From assembly GCA_002403415.1 (NCBI GenBank), contig DHHS01000033.1, forward strand, positions 1-15,410: a stretch of DNA of 15,410 nt. The letters run 5' to 3'. The notes under the pieces are model-generated. The model saw only the letters and a program-made list of their open reading frames with translations. It was not told the DNA's origin and made no database searches. A program made the translations under genes and the position numbers. Shown piece after piece: positions 1 to 5,584 of this stretch (the stretch's first letter is position 1; every line of letters begins with the position of its first letter). This stretch comes from Sphingomonas sp. UBA4766. Its GTDB lineage: Bacteria; Pseudomonadota; Alphaproteobacteria; Sphingomonadales; Sphingomonadaceae.

Positions 1-645
1 GCGCTGATTGGTGATCGGCTGGCGGGGCGGGTCGCGCTGGTTTCGTCGTTCGGGGCGGAGGCGGCGGTGCTGCTGCACATGGTGGCGCAGGTGGACTCGA
101 GCGTGCCGGTGATCTTCCTCGACACCGGCAAGCATTTTCCCGAAACGCTCGCCTATCGCGATGCGCTCGCAGCAAAGCTGGGGCTCACCGACCTGCGCAG
201 CCTCACCCCCGACCCCGCCGATCTCGCCGCGCGCGATGCGGCGGGCGAGCGCTGGTCCTACGACCCCGATGGCTGCTGCGACCTGCGCAAAGTCCGCCCG
301 CTCGCCCGCGCGCTGGCCGGGTTCGACGCGACGATTTCGGGCCGCAAAGCGTTTCAGGCGGGCACCCGCGCCGCGCTCCCGCTGGTCGAGATCGACGCGA
401 GCGACACCGCCGGCCGCCTCAAGATCAACCCCTTGCGCGACTGGGGGAAGGCCGACCTCGACGCCTATTTCGCGACCCACACCCTCCCCCGCCACCCACT
501 CGAAGCACAGGGCTATCCCTCAATCGGCTGCGCCCCGTGCACGAGCGCGGTGGCCGAGGGCGAAGATGCGCGCGCGGGGAGATGGCGCGGGTTTGCGAAG
601 GTGGAGTGTGGGATACATGTGGGGGGTGGTAGTTCGAACGATTAG
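1..645 (+). CDS. cysH: Assimilatory (phospho)adenylyl-sulfate reductase, C-terminal part (5' end outside window)
   Basis: The frame is open from base 1, so the N-terminus lies upstream; 214 residues are visible. The enzyme reduces APS/PAPS to sulfite with thioredoxin in cytosolic sulfate assimilation. Visible motifs, numbered from the window start, are the nucleotide-binding VSSFGAEA (14-21), LDTGKHFPET, a CC pair (92-93) with RKVRPL, a GCAPC pair (Cys177, Cys180), and the catalytic ECGIH near the end (Cys203). The CC plus CxxC set is the [4Fe-4S] signature of the APS-reductase-type branch; PAPS-only enzymes such as that of E. coli lack it. The protein ends only 11 residues after the catalytic Cys with a glycine/serine-rich tail (GGGSSND), next to a change in base composition. 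It is probably the last gene of a sulfite-reductase operon lying to the left, but that is not visible here. Confidence 0.95.
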   Translation, partial: ALIGDRLAGRVALVSSFGAEAAVLLHMVAQVDSSVPVIFLDTGKHFPETLAYRDALAAKLGLTDLRSLTPDPADLAARDAAGERWSYDPDGCCDLRKVRPLARALAGFDATISGRKAFQAGTRAALPLVEIDASDTAGRLKINPLRDWGKADLDAYFATHTLPRHPLEAQGYPSIGCAPCTSAVAEGEDARAGRWRGFAKVECGIHVGGGSSND

Positions 646-668
646 CTTGCGGTTTGCTGTGAGCAAGC
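645..668 (+). terminator. Small hairpin at the cysH stop codon, possible terminator
   Basis: GCTTGC (645-650) pairs with GCAAGC (663-668) around a 12-base loop, starting on the last base of the cysH stop codon. No T-run follows directly, so intrinsic termination is not shown; it could be a transcript-end stem. Confidence 0.25.
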
Positions 669-737
669 GGCTCGCGAGTCAAGCTGGCGCCCTGATCCAC
701 TTCGTACCAGAATTTTTACTTTCCCTTGATGGCTTTC

Positions 738-784
738 TGATCAAATATAAATTGCTCTTGTGATTGATCAGCCCAATATAGAGC
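738..784 (+). promoter_or_regulatory. AT-rich leader with paired TGATCA sites before the DUF4236 gene
   Basis: Two TGATCA palindromes lie at 738-743 and 765-770, 27 bp apart, in an AT-rich stretch containing TATAAA (746-751). GCTCT (754-758) can pair with AGAGC (780-784) around the second palindrome. This is the only non-coding space before the DUF4236 gene, so its promoter should be here, but I cannot place a convincing -35/-10 pair: TTGATG at 726-731 is only 14 bp from TATAAA. A role as operator is inference. Confidence 0.25.
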
Positions 785-809
785 ATGCGATTTCGGAAGG
801 AGACTGCGT

Positions 810-1931
810 ATGCCGTTTTATTTCCGAAAATCTGTTAGTGCTGGACCTTTCCGATTTAACTTCTCTCGCGGTGGTGTTGGCGTCTCGGTGGGAGTAAAGG
901 GCCTGCGCTTCGGAACCGGGCCTCGCGGACATTATGTCCACGCCGGAAGGAATGGTTTCTATTATCGTGCTACGTTGGGCAGACCCGGCCAACGCGCTGC
1001 AGAAACTACGTCGCCTCAACTACCACCATTAATTCCGGCATCCACCCACGAAGATGGCGTGGAAATGGTCGAGATCGAGTCTGCTGACGTGCTTGCGATG
1101 AGAGATGAGACATTTGCCGAGCTACTTGACGAAATTAATGCGAAACGGCGTCAAACCCGGATGTCAGTCCTGCTCGGTTGGTCGTTTGGAGTTCTCGGGC
1201 TTTTTGTAGCGCTCGGTGCCGGGGTAGCTTGGCTCCCGCTAATCCTACTCGGAGGCGTTGGCTGGACAGTCGGCCGATGGCTCGATTCCTATCGGCGCAC
1301 ATGCGTCCTCTATTATGATCTCGACCCCAACGTGCAGCAAGCATATGAAAGAGCAATTGCCAGTTTCGACGGGCTGGTAAGTTGCGTCGGTAAATGGCAC
1401 GTAGAGGCCGGTGGTGTTATTCAAGATGTTGTTACTTGGAAAAGGAATGCGGGGGCATCGCATCTAGTACGCAAGAAACCGACGGTGCTGGCATACAAGA
1501 TGCCTACAGCGGTAACTTCAAATTTGACCCCACCAGCGCTGCACGTCGGTAGGCAAATAATTTATTTTTTTCCTGATGTTGCGTTGGTTGATGACGGACA
1601 AAAAGTCGGTGCCATCGGTTATTCAGCTTTACAAATCGCATGGCAAGATTCGAACTTCATAGAAGAAGGAACGGTCCCACGCGACGCGCAAGTAATTCGC
1701 CATACTTGGAAACACCCTAACAAGAGCGGTGGTCCGGACAAGAGATTTCGAGACAACCGTCAAATTCCCGTGTGCCGGTATGAAGCGATGCATCTCAGCA
1801 GCGCGACTGGGCTCAATGAATTAGTTGAGTTCTCAAAGACTGGTGTCGCTGGCCCATTCGCCTCCGCCTTACGAAGTCTGCCAAAGAATACGGCTCTGAC
1901 CGAAGTTCCAGCACTACCGCACAGAACATGA
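810..1931 (+). CDS. DUF4236 domain membrane protein of unknown function
   Basis: A 373-residue protein. Residues 3-56 match the N-terminal DUF4236 pattern: an FRKS start, glycine-rich short beta repeats (SRGGVGVSVGVKGLRFGTG), then GHYVHAGRNGFYYR. After a linker come an acidic helix (about 83-110) and two adjacent hydrophobic segments (about 118-135 and 137-155), suggesting a membrane hairpin. The remaining 210 residues are soluble-looking and match nothing I recognise. The ATG at 810 has a strong ribosome site, GGAAGGAG, ending 6 bases upstream. The function of the family is not known to me. Base composition is unusual: line 1561-1620 is 25/60 G+C by hand count, against 42/60 in a typical stretch such as 5221-5280. 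The gene stands alone between cysH and a non-coding stretch. Recent acquisition is the simplest reading, though no mobility gene or direct repeat is visible. Confidence 0.85.
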   Translation: MPFYFRKSVSAGPFRFNFSRGGVGVSVGVKGLRFGTGPRGHYVHAGRNGFYYRATLGRPGQRAAETTSPQLPPLIPASTHEDGVEMVEIESADVLAMRDETFAELLDEINAKRRQTRMSVLLGWSFGVLGLFVALGAGVAWLPLILLGGVGWTVGRWLDSYRRTCVLYYDLDPNVQQAYERAIASFDGLVSCVGKWHVEAGGVIQDVVTWKRNAGASHLVRKKPTVLAYKMPTAVTSNLTPPALHVGRQIIYFFPDVALVDDGQKVGAIGYSALQIAWQDSNFIEEGTVPRDAQVIRHTWKHPNKSGGPDKRFRDNRQIPVCRYEAMHLSSATGLNELVEFSKTGVAGPFASALRSLPKNTALTEVPALPHRT

Positions 1932-1940
1932 TGTGAAGCT

Positions 1941-1957
1941 GCCGCAATCACGGCGGC
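1941..1957 (+). terminator. Weak hairpin after the DUF4236 gene
   Basis: GCCGC (1941-1945) pairs with GCGGC (1953-1957), 9 bases after the stop codon. The first T-run (TTTT at 1971-1974) is 13 bases further on, too far for a classic intrinsic terminator. Confidence 0.25.
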
Positions 1958-1990
1958 GTATGATTAGCGATTTTGGATGAGCGCTCCCTC

Positions 1991-2019
1991 TTGACAAAAC
2001 CAACCAAATAGGTTAAAAC
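1991..2019 (+). promoter_or_regulatory. Sigma70-like promoter reading into the hairpin-rich region
   Basis: TTGACA (1991-1996, preceded by C as in the alphaproteobacterial CTTGAC form), a 17-bp spacer, then TAAAAC (2014-2019). Predicted transcription starts near 2025, at the left arm of the strong hairpin. The spacer contains the inverted repeat AACC-AAATA-GGTT (2002-2014), a possible repressor site. No protein gene follows on this strand until 3902. Confidence 0.5.
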
Positions 2020-2023
2020 TCCT

Positions 2024-2340
2024 CCCCATCGCCACCCCTTCGAAAAGGCCAGCGCGGGGGTGGTGATGGGGTCGCCGTGCCGCCTCGCAAGGGGCCAAGC
2101 GGTGATCTTCGACCGGCGCGGAAAAGTCGTTTGGGTAAGACGGATCCGCATCACCCCGGCACCGATAAGATAAACGCACGTAGGGCGTCGCGGCGGCGGG
2201 CAACCGCCCAAGCGGCTAAACTCGAAAGCAGCCACCATAGGCCGGAAGAATTTTCCGGTGACGGCGTGCACTTCATCGGGCCAACATCAGTCTCGGCGCC
2301 AAAAGACTGAACGCATCAATCCCAAGTCGCCGAGCCCCGA
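2024..2340 (+). ncRNA. Candidate structured non-coding RNA (unassigned)
   Basis: Starting where the 1991-2019 promoter should initiate, CCCCATCGCCACCCC (2024-2038) pairs with GGGGTGGTGATGGGG (2057-2071): 15 pairs including one G-U, with an 18-base loop. Further downstream are GGCGG-GCAA-CCGCC (2195-2208, a GNRA tetraloop), CCGGAA/TTCCGG (2242-2258) and CTCGGCG/CGCCGAG (2292-2298 with 2328-2334). I compared it from memory with RNase P RNA, tmRNA, SRP RNA and 6S RNA and saw none of their conserved cores. The 3' end is unknown; 2340 is only where the visible stems end. It could equally be a decayed gene that kept its promoter. Confidence 0.3.
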
Positions 2341-2429
2341 ACGCGTGGCATGAACGCGCCGGTCGATTTCCCCCGCTCCCCGGCGGGTGTCCTCATTTTG
2401 CGCCCGGAGTCCGTGTGCGCGCGGTGGGG

Positions 2430-2747
2430 CTATGCCCCTGCATCCGCTACCCGCTTCACTGCCACCACTTGCCCCGTGGTGCACTCGGCACCCGCAAGCC
2501 AATCGCGCAGCGCCACGACATCGGCGGGGTCGGCCCCTTCCCCCACATCAATCGCGCACAGCCGTGTCGCCGGCGCGCACTCGATCGCGAGCGGAGCAAT
2601 CGCGGCGAGGATCAGGTGGCGCTCAAGTGCTGCAATATCGGGCGCGACCTCAACGACGATCACCGCCGCCGCCCCGCCACCGCGCACCGCATCCACCAAC
2701 GCCCCCACGGTGGCCCCGGCGGCCAGGGCAATCACGCGCGCGCCCAT
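2430..2747 (-). CDS. Small Rossmann-like protein downstream of folB
   Basis: A 105-residue alanine/valine-rich protein. It starts with MGARVIALAAGA and then shows alternating strand- and helix-like segments (a VIVVEVAP strand, helix 37-50, a CAIDVG strand). The end, GAECTTGQVVAV (about 86-97), resembles the C-terminal TGQ.i.VDGG segment of short-chain dehydrogenases, but the SDR glycine-rich cofactor motif and the YxxxK active site are absent. I infer a shortened, probably non-catalytic Rossmann relative. Its ATG lies 2 bases after the folB stop codon, so the two are almost certainly co-transcribed and perhaps translationally coupled. Function is not known to me; a role linked to pterin or folate metabolism is only suggested by position. 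Confidence 0.75.
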   Translation of the reverse strand: MGARVIALAAGATVGALVDAVRGGGAAAVIVVEVAPDIAALERHLILAAIAPLAIECAPATRLCAIDVGEGADPADVVALRDWLAGAECTTGQVVAVKRVADAGA

Positions 2748-2749
2748 CG

Positions 2750-3121
2750 CTATCGCCGGTGCCGCAGCAGCGTGATGCCGATCGACTCACCATTTTCCGA
2801 AATCGCTAGCTTGACGATCTTGACCCGGACCCAGCGCACGCGCGCATCCTGAGCGATCAGCATGTCGGCAATATGGTCGGCGACCGCCTCGATCAGGGTG
2901 AAATGCACGCCGTCGGGGATCGCGCTGGTCGCGGCACGTTTGAGGTCGAGATAGTTTTTGGAACCGCCCAGCGGCGTGTCGGGCGCAAAATGCGCCGGGC
3001 ACTCCAGCTCGACCGTGATCGAAATCCGCAATGGCTGCGGCAAGTGCGTTTCTTCGGAATAAATGCCGGTCAGCACCGGCACTTCGATATCATGCACTTC
3101 GAGTTCGAGACGGTCGGTCAA
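2750..3121 (-). CDS. folB: Dihydroneopterin aldolase
   Basis: Converts 7,8-dihydroneopterin to 6-hydroxymethyl-dihydropterin plus glycolaldehyde in folate synthesis. With the start chosen here the protein has 123 residues, the usual family length. Motifs: TGIYSEETHLPQP (18-30, with the Glu pair used in pterin binding), NYLDL (56-60), HFTLIEAVAD (73-82) and KIVKLAISENGESIGI with Lys104 at the place of the conserved catalytic lysine. Start choice: a GTG at 3130 is in frame but directly abuts a GGAG; the TTG at 3121 sits 7 bases after the same GGAGGT and gives MTDRLELEVHD, a normal FolB beginning, so I prefer TTG. It lies 63 bases after the GST gene on the same strand and 2 bases before the Rossmann-like gene. 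FolX-type epimerase activity cannot be excluded from sequence alone. Confidence 0.9.
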   Translation of the reverse strand: MTDRLELEVHDIEVPVLTGIYSEETHLPQPLRISITVELECPAHFAPDTPLGGSKNYLDLKRAATSAIPDGVHFTLIEAVADHIADMLIAQDARVRWVRVKIVKLAISENGESIGITLLRHRR

Positions 3122-3184
3122 GCGGGGCACCTCCGGGACGGGTCAGCGCGCGCCCATAGCAGCTTTGCCGCGCCGTGAAAGGGT

Positions 3185-3817
3185 TCAGGCCGCAGCACTT
3201 GGCCGCGCCGACACCGCATCATACCAACGGCGCACGTGGATGTCGCCATCGCGGACGGTCAGCTTGGCGGCCTTGGCAAAGTCGATCGTCACCAATGCGG
3301 TGATATCGGCAAAGGTAAAGGCATCGCCCGCGATCCATTCGCTTCGCGCCAGCCGCGCGTCGAGCGCGTCGACAAACGCCCCCCACATGATCGCACCGCG
3401 CGTCGCCAGTTCGGGGATCAGCGGGATGGTCGGCCATTTGCCCGGCGCACCGCGCCCCTCCATCGCGGGGCGGGTGTTGCGAAAGGCATAGACGGCGGCG
3501 GCATAACCGTCATTTTCGATCCGCCGGGTCCAGCTTTCGATGCGGCCAATCTCAACCGGCGTCACCCCGAACAGCGGGGGATCGGGGTAAAGCGCTTCGA
3601 AGTAGCGACAAATCGCTGCCGATTCGCAAATCACTTCGCCCGATTCGAGCTCAAGTGCGGGCACGGTGCCGCGCGGGTTGATCGCGAGATAGGCATCGCC
3701 GAAATGTTCGCCGCTCCGCAGGTCAATCTCGACCCGGTCCACAGTGATTGCCTTTTCAGCCAGGTAAATGCGCACGCGGCGCGGGCTTGGTGCCCAGGCG
3801 GAATCATAGAATTTCAT
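3185..3817 (-). CDS. Glutathione S-transferase family protein
   Basis: A 210-residue cytosolic GST-fold protein. The N-terminal thioredoxin-like domain (1-78) has MKFYDSAWAPSPRRVRIYLAEK, the cis-proline segment NPRGTVPALE (47-56) and the glutathione-binding ESAAI (65-69). The helical C-terminal domain carries the N-capping box FTFAD (167-171). The segment near the catalytic position is SPRR rather than a CPxC-type motif, so a serine- or non-canonical-type GST is likely; the substrate cannot be told. The start at 3817 is chosen because it begins the domain and follows GGGAGCGGGGAC; an in-frame extension to 3886 adds 23 basic, non-family residues. It is head-to-head with the GNAT gene and followed by folB on the same strand. 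Confidence 0.93.
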   Translation of the reverse strand: MKFYDSAWAPSPRRVRIYLAEKAITVDRVEIDLRSGEHFGDAYLAINPRGTVPALELESGEVICESAAICRYFEALYPDPPLFGVTPVEIGRIESWTRRIENDGYAAAVYAFRNTRPAMEGRGAPGKWPTIPLIPELATRGAIMWGAFVDALDARLARSEWIAGDAFTFADITALVTIDFAKAAKLTVRDGDIHVRRWYDAVSARPSAAA

Positions 3818-3901
3818 GGCGTCCCCGCTCCCATTTGTTTTTGTGCGTCCACACGGTAAAGCGCGCCGCCCCCTTTCGTCCATCACCGATGGAGCCTTGC
3901 G

Positions 3902-4393
3902 ATCAAACTTGTTTCACTCGCCGATATTGCGCCCGAAGCGGTCGATGCGCTGCTCGACCGGGCGTTCGGTGCGGACCGCCGGTCGCGCACCGCCTACCGG
4001 ATTCGCGCTGGCGCCGAACCGGTGGCGGCGATCAGCCTCGCGCTCCTCGATGGGGCAACGCTGATCGGCACCTTGCAATGCTGGCCGGTTGCGCTCCACC
4101 GCGATGACGGGGGCCGCGTGCCGCTGGTGATGGTGGGGCCGGTCGCGATTGCGCCGCCGCATCAGGGGCACGGCCACGGCACCACGCTGATGCTGGCGAT
4201 GCTCGAACGCGTGCGCGCGCTGGGACTGGCGGAACCGCTGATGCTGATCGGGGATCCGGAGTATTATGCACGATTTGGCTTTACCGCCGATGCGACGCGC
4301 GAATGGCGGGTGCCGGGGCCCGTCGAGCGGCACCGCCTGCTCGCGCATGGTGCTGTGCCAGCCGGTGCGGGAATATTGGGGCCGCGCGGCTGA
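3902..4393 (+). CDS. GNAT N-acetyltransferase (YhbS-like) without a normal start codon
   Basis: Acetyl-CoA-dependent N-acetyltransferase fold; substrate unknown. The core VMVGPVAIAPPHQGHGHG carries the pyrophosphate-binding Q-x-x-G-x-G loop (residues 88-93 from codon 3902), followed by LMLIGDPEYYARFGF, typical of the COG3153/YhbS group. Clear family-like coding (KLVSLADIAPEAVDALLDRAFG) begins at about 3902, yet from the in-frame stop at 3857 to 4022 there is no ATG, GTG or TTG. The ATC at 3902 follows GGAG (3891-3894) by 7 bases, ideal ribosome-site spacing, so I mark it as the probable non-canonical start. Alternatives are the GTG at 4022, which would delete the first part of the fold, or an indel between the out-of-frame ATG at 3889 and 3902. 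The divergent GST start is 84 bases away. Confidence 0.8.
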   Translation: MKLVSLADIAPEAVDALLDRAFGADRRSRTAYRIRAGAEPVAAISLALLDGATLIGTLQCWPVALHRDDGGRVPLVMVGPVAIAPPHQGHGHGTTLMLAMLERVRALGLAEPLMLIGDPEYYARFGFTADATREWRVPGPVERHRLLAHGAVPAGAGILGPRG

Positions 4394-4433
4394 CGCCTTT
4401 ACGCGGGGCGCGCCCGCGCCTACCTGAACCCCC

Positions 4434-5000
4434 ATGCCCATGGACCCGCTGCCCGACCTAGCCACCTTGTCGCTGGCCGAAATTGCCCGGCTGGTGGAGG
4501 AGCAACGGCTGCCGCCGGTCGAGCGCTGGAACCCGACGCATTGCGGCGACAGCGAGATGCGGATCGCGCGCGACGGCACCTGGTATCATCAGGGCTTGCC
4601 GATTGGCCGCCCGGCCATGGTGCAGTTGTTCGCGCGGATTTTGCGCCGCGAGGCGGATGGCGGCTATGTGCTGGTCACCCCTGTTGAAAAGCTCGACATT
4701 ACCGTTGAGGATGTCCCGTTCATCGCGCTGGAAATGAAGCGCGACGGCGCGGGCCAGGACGCACGGATCGCGTTCCGGCTGAATACCGGCGATCTGGTGG
4801 CGGCGGGGCCCGACCACGCGCTGCGCTTTACCGAGAGTGATGATGGCCCCCGCCCCTATCTCCATGTGCGCGGCGGGTTGGAGGCGCGGCTGACCCGCCC
4901 CGTCTATTACGAACTGGCCGAGATCGCGCTGGGCGAAGGGGCCGACCCGCCTGGCCTATGGAGCAACGGCGCGTTCTTCGCGTTTGCACCCGGCGCATGA
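4434..5000 (+). CDS. DUF1285 domain protein
   Basis: 188 residues, with the features of DUF1285 (PF06938): an early helix (LSLAEIARLVEEQRLPPVERWNP), CGDSEMRIARDGTWYHQGLPIGRP (about 37-60), LFARILRREADGGYVLVTPVEK and VEDVPFIALEM (about 92-102). There is no signal peptide or membrane segment, so it is probably cytosolic; the biochemical role is not known to me. Two close starts exist (4434 and 4440) and neither has a clear ribosome site; I kept the first. The stop TGA overlaps the nudL ATG (ATGA), so it is the first cistron of a coupled DUF1285-nudL-cca unit, and its job may relate to CoA/nucleotide turnover or tRNA maturation, by context only. Confidence 0.9.
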   Translation: MPMDPLPDLATLSLAEIARLVEEQRLPPVERWNPTHCGDSEMRIARDGTWYHQGLPIGRPAMVQLFARILRREADGGYVLVTPVEKLDITVEDVPFIALEMKRDGAGQDARIAFRLNTGDLVAAGPDHALRFTESDDGPRPYLHVRGGLEARLTRPVYYELAEIALGEGADPPGLWSNGAFFAFAPGA

Positions 5001-5584
5001 TGCTGGCCGCGCGCTTGCAGCGAGGATTGGACGGGGCGGCGACCGGGCTCGACTTGCTGCCGGGCGACAGCCGTGACCTGCTGACGCTTGCTACCCCACC
5101 AACGCCGGCTGCCGTGCTGATCCCGGTTACCGACCGCGCCGAACCCGGCGTCATCCTGACCCGGCGCACCGACACGCTGCGCCGCCATGCCGGGCAAGTC
5201 GCCTTTCCCGGCGGGCGGATCGATCCGGAGGATGCCGATGCAGCGGCGGCGGCGCTGCGTGAAGCGGCGGAAGAAATCGCCCTCCCGCCCGCTGCGGTGC
5301 GCGTGATCGGCGCGGGCGACCGGTATCGCACCGGTACCGGCTATGACATTACCCCCATTATCGGGATCGTGCCGCCTGATCTTGCGCTCATCCCCAGCGA
5401 AGCCGAAGTGGCGGCCGTATTCGAAGTCCCGCTCGCTTTCCTGATCGACCCCGCCAATCACCACCGCGCCACTGCGGAATGGCAGGGCAAGGCGCGGCAA
5501 TTCTATGAAATCCATTGGGATGGTCACCGGATCTGGGGCGCGACGGCGGGGATAATCGTCAATCTTGCACGGCGGCTGGCGTGA
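4997..5584 (+). CDS. nudL: NUDIX hydrolase, CoA pyrophosphatase type
   Basis: 195 residues. It shows the UPF0035/CoA-pyrophosphatase signature LTRRTDTLRRHAGQVAFPGG (about 54-73) followed by the Nudix box GGRIDPEDAD...ALREAAEEI (72-94), with the metal-binding REAAEE. Family members hydrolyse CoA and its derivatives to phosphopantetheine plus 3',5'-ADP. The start at 4997 forms an ATGATG with the DUF1285 stop (4-bp overlap); 5000 is an equivalent choice. An in-frame extension to 4958 lies wholly inside DUF1285 and adds arginine-rich residues unlike the family. The end overlaps the cca GTG start (GTGA). Substrate beyond CoA-like pyrophosphates is inferred from the family. Confidence 0.93.
   Translation: MMLAARLQRGLDGAATGLDLLPGDSRDLLTLATPPTPAAVLIPVTDRAEPGVILTRRTDTLRRHAGQVAFPGGRIDPEDADAAAAALREAAEEIALPPAAVRVIGAGDRYRTGTGYDITPIIGIVPPDLALIPSEAEVAAVFEVPLAFLIDPANHHRATAEWQGKARQFYEIHWDGHRIWGATAGIIVNLARRLA

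Larger units (their letters stand above)
1932..2429. other. 498-bp stretch with no convincing protein gene
   Basis: Between the convergent ends of the DUF4236 gene (plus) and the small Rossmann-like gene (minus). Open frames here on both strands are short, arginine/proline-rich, lack a ribosome site and resemble no family I recognise. The stretch does hold a sigma70-like promoter (1991-2019), a 15-bp hairpin (2024-2071), a GCAA-loop hairpin (2195-2208), a CCGGAA/TTCCGG hairpin (2242-2258), a 7-bp stem CTCGGCG/CGCCGAG (2292-2334), and a CCCGC/GCGGG stem near 2374-2389 just before TGTCCTCATTTT. Confidence 0.6.

Noticed and set aside
9..700. Overlapping frames in cysH (161-763 plus, 425-700 minus)
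   Set aside because: Out-of-frame shadows of cysH, which carries all catalytic motifs in the frame open from base 1.
1948..2271. 107-codon minus-strand frame in the non-coding stretch
   Set aside because: No ribosome site and no recognised domain; the frame spans the promoter and hairpins read from the other strand.
2077..2310. 77-codon plus-strand frame (GTG start) in the non-coding stretch
   Set aside because: Arg/Ser/Pro-rich, no ribosome site, no family resemblance; the GTG lies just after the strong hairpin. Kept only as part of the candidate RNA region.
2020..2420. tmRNA, RNase P RNA, SRP RNA or 6S RNA
   Set aside because: Conserved cores were looked for by eye (RNase P GAGGAAAGTCCGGGC, SRP GGAAGGAAGCAGCC, a tmRNA tag beginning with Ala-Asn-Asp-Asn codons) and not found.
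2350..2852. Plus-strand frames of 140-145 codons at 2350-2852
   Set aside because: They overlap folB and the Rossmann-like gene on the opposite strand and have shadow-like Arg/Ala/His-rich composition.
3818..3886. N-terminal extension of the GST gene to 3886
   Set aside because: The 23 extra residues are basic and unlike any GST; the ATG at 3817 has a ribosome site and begins the domain exactly.
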